Source: CAZPXF01 sp964590945
Lineage (GTDB): Bacteria; Bacillota; Clostridia; Lachnospirales; Lachnospiraceae
NCBI GenBank assembly: GCA_964590945.1
Contig: CAZPXF010000023.1
Span: 1-26,697 of the forward strand
Direction: 5' to 3'
Length of the DNA stretch: 26,697 bases
The position numbers and the translations under genes were made by a program. The notes under the pieces are model-generated. The model had not been told where the DNA came from, ran no database searches, and worked only from the letters and a program-made list of their open reading frames with translations. Below are positions 15,859-22,469 of the stretch, one piece after another. The number at the start of each line of letters is the position of its first letter. The first letter of the stretch is position 1.

Positions 15859-16374
15859 ATGAATGGAAATGATATAAAGAAAAAAAGATGGATCTCCCTT
15901 TATGTAGAGAACCGGATCGGCGTCCTTGCAAAGATCGCAGGTCTGTTTGCGGGGAAATCCTACAACATGTCCAGCTTATCAGTGGGTGAGACGGAGGATC
16001 CGACCATTTCAAGAATGACCATTGAGACGATCAGCGATGACGAGACCTTTGAGCAGATCAAGAAACAGCTCAACCGTCTGGTCGAGGTTATCAAGGTTAT
16101 TGATTTTACAGATATGAATATCCGTATGAAGGAGATCATGTATATTAAAATTATGAAATGCAGCCGTGAGGATAAGGAGGTAGCGTTCCAGATCGCGCAG
16201 ACTTTCAAGGGGCGCGTGGCGGATTATGGGAAAGACAGCGTGCTTCTTGAGATCTTCCAGGCGGCGCACAAGAATGACGCTCTGATCAAGCTCTGCAAGG
16301 AGGAATTTAAGACGATCGAGGTTGTCCGGGGCGGAAGCGTTGGCATTGAAGCGATCAGCCGCGTCGAGCGATAA
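15859..16374 (+). CDS. ilvN: acetolactate synthase small (regulatory) subunit
   Basis: 171 residues, the usual length. The N-terminal ACT domain reads WISLYVENRIGVLAKIAGLF with SYNMSSLSVGETEDP, the surface that binds valine for feedback inhibition; the C-terminal half (MKEIMYIKIMKCSREDKEVA and GGSVGIEAISRVER) is the typical ILV small-subunit extension. Annotated ilvN or ilvH depending on convention. The ATG follows GGAAGGAG, 15 bp after ilvB, so the two subunits are made from one message. Confidence 0.95.
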   Translation: MNGNDIKKKRWISLYVENRIGVLAKIAGLFAGKSYNMSSLSVGETEDPTISRMTIETISDDETFEQIKKQLNRLVEVIKVIDFTDMNIRMKEIMYIKIMKCSREDKEVAFQIAQTFKGRVADYGKDSVLLEIFQAAHKNDALIKLCKEEFKTIEVVRGGSVGIEAISRVER

Positions 16375-16380
16375 ACGGAA

Positions 16381-16471
16381 AGGGATCGTTATGTTTGGGG
16401 CTTCGGTATGCATAAATGTCCGATGGCAGAATGTATCCGGAATGCAGTCTGAACAGACGATCCCTCTTTTT
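16381..16471 (+). terminator. structured terminator with a 67-nt loop after ilvN
   Basis: AGGGATCGT (16381-16389) and ACGATCCCT (16457-16465) are perfect inverted copies followed by CTTTTT, so the 3' half looks like an intrinsic terminator. The loop of 67 nt is unusually long and contains further short pairings (TCGG with CCGA). It may be the end of the ilv message, or an attenuator or small RNA before the next gene. Confidence 0.5.
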
Positions 16472-16502
16472 GTTGCCATGTATGCGAAGGAGAGGATTTG
16501 GG

Positions 16503-17255
16503 ATGGAAGCATATACTGGATTTGCAGAAGTATACGACATTTTCATGGATAATGTGCCGTATGAAGAATGGTGCCGGTGGTATCTGGAGATCTTAAGGAA
16601 GTATGGAATTTCCGACGGATTGGTATTGGAGCTTGGATGCGGAACCGGAAGCATGACAGAATTGCTTGCGGATGCGGGATATGATATGATAGGAATTGAC
16701 AATTCGGAGGAAATGCTGGATCTGGCGATGAAAAAAAGGGAAGAGTCGGGGCATGACATTTTGTATCTTCTTCAGGATATGACGGAGTTTGAACTGTATG
16801 GAACCGTCCGGGCGATCGTCAGCGCCTGTGATTCTGTCAACTATATTCTGGAGGAGGAAGAGCTGCGCGAGGTCTTCCGGCTCGCCAATAATTATCTGGA
16901 TCCGAAGGGATATTTTATATTTGATTTTAATACCGGATATAAGTATGAGGAAATCCTGGGGGAACAGACGATTGCCGAAAACCGTGAGGATTGCAGCTTC
17001 ATCTGGGAGAATTGTTACGACCCGGAGGATGAGATCAACGAGTATGATCTGACGCTCTTTGTCCGGGAGGAGGACGGGCGTTACCGGAGATTTACGGAGA
17101 CGCATTACCAGAGGGCGTATGATCTGGAGCAGATAAAGAGGCTTGCGAAGCAGGCGGGGATGGTATTTGTCACGGCGTATGACGCGTATACAATGTCGGA
17201 GCCGGATCCTGAGAGTGAGCGCATCTGTGTGGTTTTGCAGGAGTATGGAAAATAA
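16503..17255 (+). CDS. class I SAM-dependent methyltransferase
   Basis: 250 residues. The fold's SAM-binding motif I is LELGCGTGSMTELL (about 43-56), followed by IGIDNSEEMLDLA (the ribose-binding acidic residue), LLQDMTEF and VSACDSVNYIL, then FIFDFNTGYKY. The start ATG at 16503 has AAGGAGAGG 7 bp upstream; an upstream in-frame ATG at 16416 falls inside the structured terminator and is not supported. Substrate is not readable from sequence; similar proteins are small-molecule or unknown methyltransferases. It is followed after 13 bp by hslO and then nadE, likely one operon. Confidence 0.88.
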   Translation: MEAYTGFAEVYDIFMDNVPYEEWCRWYLEILRKYGISDGLVLELGCGTGSMTELLADAGYDMIGIDNSEEMLDLAMKKREESGHDILYLLQDMTEFELYGTVRAIVSACDSVNYILEEEELREVFRLANNYLDPKGYFIFDFNTGYKYEEILGEQTIAENREDCSFIWENCYDPEDEINEYDLTLFVREEDGRYRRFTETHYQRAYDLEQIKRLAKQAGMVFVTAYDAYTMSEPDPESERICVVLQEYGK

Positions 17256-17268
17256 TTGAGGTGAAAAT

Positions 17269-18150
17269 ATGGCAGATTATATTGTGCGCGCGACGGCTGC
17301 AAAGGGGCAGATCCGCGCGTTTGCAGCGACGACAAGAGACGTAGTGGAAGAGGCAAGAAAGCGTCACAATACGAGTCCGGTGGCTACGGCGGCGCTGGGA
17401 CGCCTTTTGACCGGCGGGGTCATGATGGGAACGATGATGAAGAATGACACAGATATCCTGACCGTGCAGATCAAGGGCGGCGGGCCGATCGGCGGCATCA
17501 CCGTGACAGCCGATGCGTGCGGCAATGTCAAGGGTTATCCGGACAATCCGGAGGTTCTGATCCCGGCGCGTAAGGATGGCAAGTTAGATGTTGCAGGAGC
17601 CGTCGGCGTTGGGATCCTGAATGTCATCAAGGATATGGGATTAAAGGAACCGTATTGCGGACAGACGGTATTGCAGACGAGCGAGATCGCAGAGGATCTG
17701 ACGTACTATTTTGCGACGTCGGAGCAGGTGCCGTCCTCGGTCGGGCTTGGCGTGCTGATGAATCAGAATAATACGGTGCGGCAGGCGGGAGGATTTATCG
17801 TACAGGTGATGCCGTTTGCCACAGAGGAAACGATCGATACGCTTGAGAATAATATTTCGCAGATCTCTTCTGTGACAGCCATGCTGGATGAAGGGATGAG
17901 TCCGGAGGATATTCTGAATAAGGTTATGGAAGGACTGGATGTGGAATTTATTGATACGATCCCGGCGAAATTCTACTGCAACTGCTCTAAGGAGCGTGTG
18001 GAAAAAGCGGTCGTCAGCGTCGGCAAAAAGGAGATCCAGTCAATGATCGATGACAAGGAACCGATCGAGGTGAAATGTCATTTCTGTAATTCGGCGTATC
18101 ATTTTTCGGTGGATGAATTAAAGGAGCTTTTAAAGAAGAGTACAAGATAA
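17269..18150 (+). CDS. hslO: Hsp33 redox-activated chaperone
   Basis: 293 residues, standard length. Hsp33 is a cytosolic holdase that holds Zn2+ in the reduced state and becomes an active chaperone when oxidised. The N-terminal core is clear (IVRATAAKGQIRAFAATT, TAALGRLLTGGVMMG, IKGGGPIGGITVTAD, GYPDNPEV). The C-terminal redox switch has its four ligands, Cys237 and Cys239 (FYCNCSKERV) and Cys270 and Cys273 (KCHFCNSAYHF). Ribosome binding site GAGGTG lies just before the ATG. Placement between a methyltransferase and nadE suggests cotranscription rather than heat-shock-only control. Confidence 0.95.
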   Translation: MADYIVRATAAKGQIRAFAATTRDVVEEARKRHNTSPVATAALGRLLTGGVMMGTMMKNDTDILTVQIKGGGPIGGITVTADACGNVKGYPDNPEVLIPARKDGKLDVAGAVGVGILNVIKDMGLKEPYCGQTVLQTSEIAEDLTYYFATSEQVPSSVGLGVLMNQNNTVRQAGGFIVQVMPFATEETIDTLENNISQISSVTAMLDEGMSPEDILNKVMEGLDVEFIDTIPAKFYCNCSKERVEKAVVSVGKKEIQSMIDDKEPIEVKCHFCNSAYHFSVDELKELLKKSTR

Positions 18151-18155
18151 TAAAA

Positions 18156-18172
18156 GCGGCGGGATCCGCCGC
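18156..18172 (+). repeat. GC-rich hairpin between hslO and nadE
   Basis: GCGGCGG (18156-18162) and CCGCCGC (18166-18172) form a tight stem with loop GAT in the 45-bp gap. No T-run follows, so it is not a classical terminator; it may affect message stability or the ratio of the two proteins. Confidence 0.6.
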
Positions 18173-18195
18173 CGCATTCATGTGGGAGAACAGCG

Positions 18196-20115
18196 ATGAA
18201 AAATGGGTTTATCAAAGTGGCGGCTGTGACACCGGATATCCGTGTCGCAGATGTAGAATTTAATGTAGAACAGATCTGCAGAATGATGGAGGAGACTGCA
18301 AAAAAAGGCGCGAAGCTGATCGTATTTCCGGAGCTTTGCCTGACGGGATATACGTGTCAGGATTTGTTTTTGCAGGATCTTCTGATGCAGGAAGCGCTTC
18401 ATGGACTGGAGGTGATCCTGAAAGCTTCCGAAACTAAGGATGCGCTTGTATTTGTCGGACTTCCGATGACGGTGCGCGGCAAGCTTTATAATGTAGCGGC
18501 GGCGATTTGCCGGGGAGAGCTTCTTGGACTTACAACCAAAACGGCGCTTCCTAATTACGGGGAATTCTACGAGATGCGCCAGTTTACGCCGGGTAAGGAA
18601 TATGCAGAGAGCATCACCCTGACATTGAATGGCGAGAGCAGGGATGTGCCTTTTGGCGGAGGACTTCTGTACGAGTGCGAGGAACTGCCGGATCTGGTTG
18701 TCGGGGCGGAGATCTGTGAGGATGTGTGGGGGCCGAAGCCGCCGAGTATCGATGCAGTGTTAAATGGAGCGACGGTCATTGTCAACTGCTCGGCAAGTAA
18801 TGAGACGATCTGTAAGGACAGCTACCGGGAGGATCTGATCGCGGGGCAGTCCGCGCGCCTGATCTGCGGGTATGTATACGCAAATGCCGGGGAGGGCGAG
18901 TCCACGCAGGATCTTGTATTCGGCGGACATAATATCATCGCCGAGAACGGAACGATCCTCAGCGAGTCCGGACGTTTTATAAATGAGGCCATCTATTCGG
19001 AATTTGATCTGAAACGCATTGTCAGTGAGAGAAGAAAAAATACAACCTTCCCTTCGGCTGAGGATTACAGTGAGCGGATCCCATTCCATTTGCATATGGA
19101 AGAAACAGAGCTGACACGCTTTGTCGCACCGAATCCATTTGTACCGGGGAACGTTGCGGAGCGGGAGCGCCGCTGCGATGAAATTCTGACGATCCAGGCG
19201 ATGGGTCTGAAAAAGCGTCTCGTGCATACGCACAGCAAAAGCGCGGTGGTCGGCATTTCCGGCGGCCTTGATTCTACTTTAGCTCTCCTTGTGACCGCGA
19301 AGGCATTTGACCTGTGCGGTATGGACAGAAGCCAGATCATTTCTGTTACAATGCCTTGCTTTGGCACGACAGACCGCACGTACAACAATGCGTGCCTGCT
19401 CACCAGAAAGCTTGGCGCTACGCTGAAAGAGGTTGTCATTAAAGATGCGGTTCATACGCATTTCCGTGATATCGGACACGATGAAAATGTCCATGATGTG
19501 ACATATGAGAATTCGCAGGCGCGCGAGCGCACGCAGGTTCTGATGGATATTGCCAATCAGGAAAATGGTATGGTTATCGGAACCGGAGATATGTCCGAGC
19601 TGGCGCTTGGGTGGGCGACCTACAACGGAGATCATATGTCCATGTACGGAGTCAATGCTTCGGTTCCAAAGACTCTTGTGCGGCATCTGGTGCAGTATTA
19701 TGCGGATACATGCGAGGAGACGGAGCTTCGGGAGGTGCTTTTGGACGTTTTGGATACGCCGGTAAGTCCGGAGCTTCTGCCGCCGAAGGACGGCAAGATC
19801 GCGCAGAAGACAGAAGATCTGGTCGGACCGTATGAGCTTCACGATTTCTTCTTATATTATGTGCTCCGCTTCGGGTACGAGCCTTCTAAGATCTATCGCC
19901 TTGCAAGATATGCATTTCAGGGCGAGTATGACGACGAGACGATACTCAAATGGCTCAGGAAATTCTATTGGAGGTTTTTCTCGCAGCAGTTCAAGCGCTC
20001 CTGTCTGCCGGACGGCCCGAAGGTCGGTACGGTCGCGCTATCCCCAAGGGGAGACTGGAGAATGCCAAGTGATGCATGTGTGGCAATCTGGCAGAAGGAT
20101 CTGGAAAGGCTGTAG
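18196..20115 (+). CDS. nadE: glutamine-dependent NAD+ synthetase
   Basis: 639 residues, two-domain form. The N-terminal nitrilase-type glutaminase domain supplies ammonia: Glu46 (FPELCLTGY), Lys115 (TKTALPNYGEFYE) and nucleophile Cys174 (GAEICEDVWGP). The C-terminal domain amidates deamido-NAD+ with ATP: P-loop ISGGLDST (354-361), MPCFGTT, GTGDMSELALGWATYNGDH, and TPVSPELLPP. Final step of NAD biosynthesis, in the cytosol. ATG at 18196 follows GGGAGAA. It is the last gene of the methyltransferase-hslO-nadE group. A weak CCGCC/GGCGG hairpin lies at 20141-20154. Confidence 0.96.
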   Translation: MKNGFIKVAAVTPDIRVADVEFNVEQICRMMEETAKKGAKLIVFPELCLTGYTCQDLFLQDLLMQEALHGLEVILKASETKDALVFVGLPMTVRGKLYNVAAAICRGELLGLTTKTALPNYGEFYEMRQFTPGKEYAESITLTLNGESRDVPFGGGLLYECEELPDLVVGAEICEDVWGPKPPSIDAVLNGATVIVNCSASNETICKDSYREDLIAGQSARLICGYVYANAGEGESTQDLVFGGHNIIAENGTILSESGRFINEAIYSEFDLKRIVSERRKNTTFPSAEDYSERIPFHLHMEETELTRFVAPNPFVPGNVAERERRCDEILTIQAMGLKKRLVHTHSKSAVVGISGGLDSTLALLVTAKAFDLCGMDRSQIISVTMPCFGTTDRTYNNACLLTRKLGATLKEVVIKDAVHTHFRDIGHDENVHDVTYENSQARERTQVLMDIANQENGMVIGTGDMSELALGWATYNGDHMSMYGVNASVPKTLVRHLVQYYADTCEETELREVLLDVLDTPVSPELLPPKDGKIAQKTEDLVGPYELHDFFLYYVLRFGYEPSKIYRLARYAFQGEYDDETILKWLRKFYWRFFSQQFKRSCLPDGPKVGTVALSPRGDWRMPSDACVAIWQKDLERL

Positions 20116-20211
20116 ATAAGACAGCGGAAGAGGCTATATACCGCCGAGGGGCGGCAGTATTATCATGGGAACCTGTATGTGCCGGATGATCTGGAAGTAT
20201 TTGAGCTGTGA
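20116..20211 (+). other. open frame continuing after nadE stop
   Basis: In the same frame as nadE, the sequence stays open for 31 codons after the TAG (20113-20115), ending at TGA 20209-20211. Its last part (YYHGNLYVPDDLEVFEL) has a protein-like composition, but it has no start codon of its own. It may be the 3' relic of a lost gene at the border of the AT-rich module, or chance. It overlaps the 20222 gene's possible upstream extension. Confidence 0.3.
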
Positions 20212-20221
20212 TGAATTGGTT

Positions 20222-21019
20222 ATGAGTGTTATATATTTATGTGAGGATGACAAAGAACAGTTAAATTATTTAAATAAAGTGCTGGAAAAGTATTTACAAA
20301 TAAATAACATTGACGCTCAGATTATATCTGTAAGAGACAACCCAAAGGATACATTATCGGATGTATCTAAAAGAGAGGATTATCGCCCGCTGTTTTTTAT
20401 TGATGTAGAATTTCAGGGGTATGACATGGATGGTTTTGACCTGGCAGTTGAATTGAAAAGGCAAAATCCCGACTGTTTTGTGGTATTTCTAACTTCTTGG
20501 GATGATTTGGCATACAAAGTGTTCGAGTATGGACTTGAAGTATTGGACTACATAGTTAAGAAACCGGGATATTATCTGTCACCGCGACTTTGTAGGGAAT
20601 GGGAAGATAGATTCAAGCGTATTTTTGAAAAGATTGCGATGGAATTGGATCAAAGCGATCAGGATATCCTTATTATTGAAAATGGGAGTCGGATTTCAAA
20701 GATAAGAAAAACAGAAATTATATTTATACAGACAATAAAAGGGAGTCATTATGTAGAAATATATCTGCCTGATAAAAGGATAATCATACGGCAACCCTTT
20801 AAAGAAATTAAAGATCAGTTAGACGAAAGGTTTATTTCTGTAAATAGAGCGTGTGTCGTACAGATAGATAAAATCTGTGAGTTGGATAAAAAGAACCGTT
20901 TTCTTAAGCTGGAAGGAAATTATACAGTGGAAATTTCATACAGGGAAATGAAATATGTGCATAGCATTTTTCAGGAATACTGCAGAAAATATAATTTGGA
21001 TAAGGAAATAGGGAAATGA
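20222..21019 (+). CDS. LytTR family response regulator (AgrA/VirR-like)
   Basis: 265 residues. Receiver domain 1-125: YLCEDD (5-10), phosphorylated Asp61 in FFIDVEF, Thr91 in FLTSWDD, and IVKKPGY near 111-117. LytTR DNA-binding domain about 145-250: a segment with IIFIQTIKGSHYVEIYL, then FKEIKDQLDERFISVNRACVVQID, the family's strand-rich fold. LytTR regulators usually control peptide-pheromone, bacteriocin or toxin genes through paired direct repeats. The frame stays open upstream to ATG 20165, but the canonical start is ATG 20222; no clear ribosome binding site precedes it, so confidence in the start is moderate. The stop overlaps the kinase start by 4 bp. Codons are more AT-rich than the genes to the left. 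Confidence 0.88.
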   Translation: MSVIYLCEDDKEQLNYLNKVLEKYLQINNIDAQIISVRDNPKDTLSDVSKREDYRPLFFIDVEFQGYDMDGFDLAVELKRQNPDCFVVFLTSWDDLAYKVFEYGLEVLDYIVKKPGYYLSPRLCREWEDRFKRIFEKIAMELDQSDQDILIIENGSRISKIRKTEIIFIQTIKGSHYVEIYLPDKRIIIRQPFKEIKDQLDERFISVNRACVVQIDKICELDKKNRFLKLEGNYTVEISYREMKYVHSIFQEYCRKYNLDKEIGK

Positions 21020-22323
21020 GTATTTTATATTATTTTTTTGCAACACTGATTATTATAATAGCGACAACCAGTTTGCTTACAAAAAGAATATCAATAAGAA
21101 TCCTACTTATTCAACTCGTATGTATAACTCTGCTGTTGTATTTATTTTCATGTTCAAGCAGTCAGGTTGGAGTTCCTGTTATGGGTATTCAAATTATACT
21201 TATTCTCTGTGTAATCAAAGAATATCGTGCCGAAAATGTCCTGTTGGCATGTCTGGGCCAGTTGGTCAATATTGCAGTAAATAATGTGTTTTGTTATGTT
21301 ATTGTAAAAGCAGGTAAAATATCGCTGAGTGTATTTGAAAATGAATACTGGTTTCCATTCTGCGTGGGATATGCAGTCTTTCTGGGCGTATTAATGTTTG
21401 GAATTAGATATTTTATTTATGAAAGACTGCATTTGATAAACATACTGGATAAAAGTGCACCGGAAATCAGATATGGACTGACTGTCAACATTTGTTTGTA
21501 TCTATTAATTTTTTATATAACAGTCACGATGGGAGAACAGGCCGGATATACATCTAAAGGACTTCTGTTTAATTGTATACTCTTTGGCGTCTGTATGATT
21601 GTAAGTTGTCTGTTGTTTTTTCAATGTATCAGAAGTGTGAAATCCGAAGGACAGAAAAAAGCAGAACAGCAGCAGCAGGAAATTACGGGAAAATATATTG
21701 CAAGTTTGGAAAATATGTTGGAGGATATGCGGTCGTTTAAACACGACTATAAGAATTTATTGTCTGGAATTGCGGGATTTATTCAGGAAGAAAATATAGA
21801 TGGCTTAAGAAAGTATTTTTCCAATAATATACAGAACATATCTGTTGGGGAAAGGGTGCAGACCAAAGTTTGGAAAGGCTTGAAGGACCTGGAACCAATG
21901 GAACTGAAGGGCTTCTTATATGAAAAGGTGCTTTTGGCAATGAGCTGCAATTTGAATATCACAGTTTTCATTGAAGAGAACATGCATGTGGTTTTTTACG
22001 ATATGAATACGTTGATTCGTATTTTAGGAATATTCCTGGACAATGCGATTGAGGAGGCAGAGCTGGCGGACACGCATGCTGTTACTATATTTGCAAGGCA
22101 TACGGAAAGAGGATTCTTATTTATCATTGAAAATGATTATAAAGACAAACCGGATTTGTCCCAAATGTCGTTAAAGGGATATTCCACCCGAGGGGAAGGC
22201 CGGGGAATGGGACTCTACTGGGTTGATAAAATTGTGAAAAAACGACAATGCTTCTTGCATACTATAGAGATTCAGGATGGAAAAGTAATACAAAAGATAG
22301 AAGTAATTAAATTAAATACATAA
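21016..22323 (+). CDS. GHKL-type sensor histidine kinase (AgrC-like)
   Basis: 435 residues. About six hydrophobic segments fill residues 1-205, as in AgrC/ComD-type peptide-pheromone receptors (HPK10 family). A coiled-coil-like linker (KAEQQQQEITGKYIASLENM) leads to the phosphorylated His243 in RSFKHDYKNLLSGI. The ATPase part has the short N-box LGIFLDNAIEEAE and a single G-box, GRGMGLYWVDKIV, typical of GHKL kinases. It overlaps the regulator gene by 4 bp, so the two form one sensing unit. A terminator follows. No AgrB protease or AgrD pre-peptide is seen nearby, so the signal may come from elsewhere or be an antimicrobial peptide. Confidence 0.9.
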   Translation: MSILYYFFATLIIIIATTSLLTKRISIRILLIQLVCITLLLYLFSCSSSQVGVPVMGIQIILILCVIKEYRAENVLLACLGQLVNIAVNNVFCYVIVKAGKISLSVFENEYWFPFCVGYAVFLGVLMFGIRYFIYERLHLINILDKSAPEIRYGLTVNICLYLLIFYITVTMGEQAGYTSKGLLFNCILFGVCMIVSCLLFFQCIRSVKSEGQKKAEQQQQEITGKYIASLENMLEDMRSFKHDYKNLLSGIAGFIQEENIDGLRKYFSNNIQNISVGERVQTKVWKGLKDLEPMELKGFLYEKVLLAMSCNLNITVFIEENMHVVFYDMNTLIRILGIFLDNAIEEAELADTHAVTIFARHTERGFLFIIENDYKDKPDLSQMSLKGYSTRGEGRGMGLYWVDKIVKKRQCFLHTIEIQDGKVIQKIEVIKLNT

Positions 22324-22328
22324 AGTTG

Positions 22329-22363
22329 AAAAAGTATATTCATTAAAAGGATATACTTTTTTT
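22329..22363 (+). terminator. terminator after the GHKL kinase
   Basis: AAAAAGTATAT (22329-22339) and ATATACTTTTT (22351-22361) pair perfectly over 11 bp, followed by further T. It ends the regulator/kinase message and separates it from the ABC genes. Confidence 0.85.
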
Positions 22364-22401
22364 ACGTTCGAGCCAAAAAAGCCGACGCTCGCGTTCTGCG
22401 G

Positions 22402-22439
22402 TTGAAGATGAGTATTAAAAAAAGTTAAAATGATTTTAA
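22402..22439 (+). promoter_or_regulatory. candidate promoter with a palindrome over the -10 box
   Basis: TTGAAG (22402-22407) and TAAAAT (22426-22431) are 18 bp apart. The palindrome TTAAAAT-G-ATTTTAA (22425-22439) covers the -10 box and could be an operator. Because a terminator precedes it, the ABC genes need their own promoter here. No clear pair of LytTR-type repeats was found. Confidence 0.4.
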
Positions 22440-22469
22440 TCAAATCAATAATAGCAGGAGAACAAGATT

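Noticed and set aside
16416..16502. Longer methyltransferase start at 16416
   Set aside because: The start would fall inside the structured terminator; AAGGAGAGG points to ATG 16503.
22363..22430. Possible LytTR-binding direct repeats (TACGTTCGA and AAAGTTAAA)
   Set aside because: The GTT cores are not spaced about 21-22 bp apart, so the pair does not match the known site.
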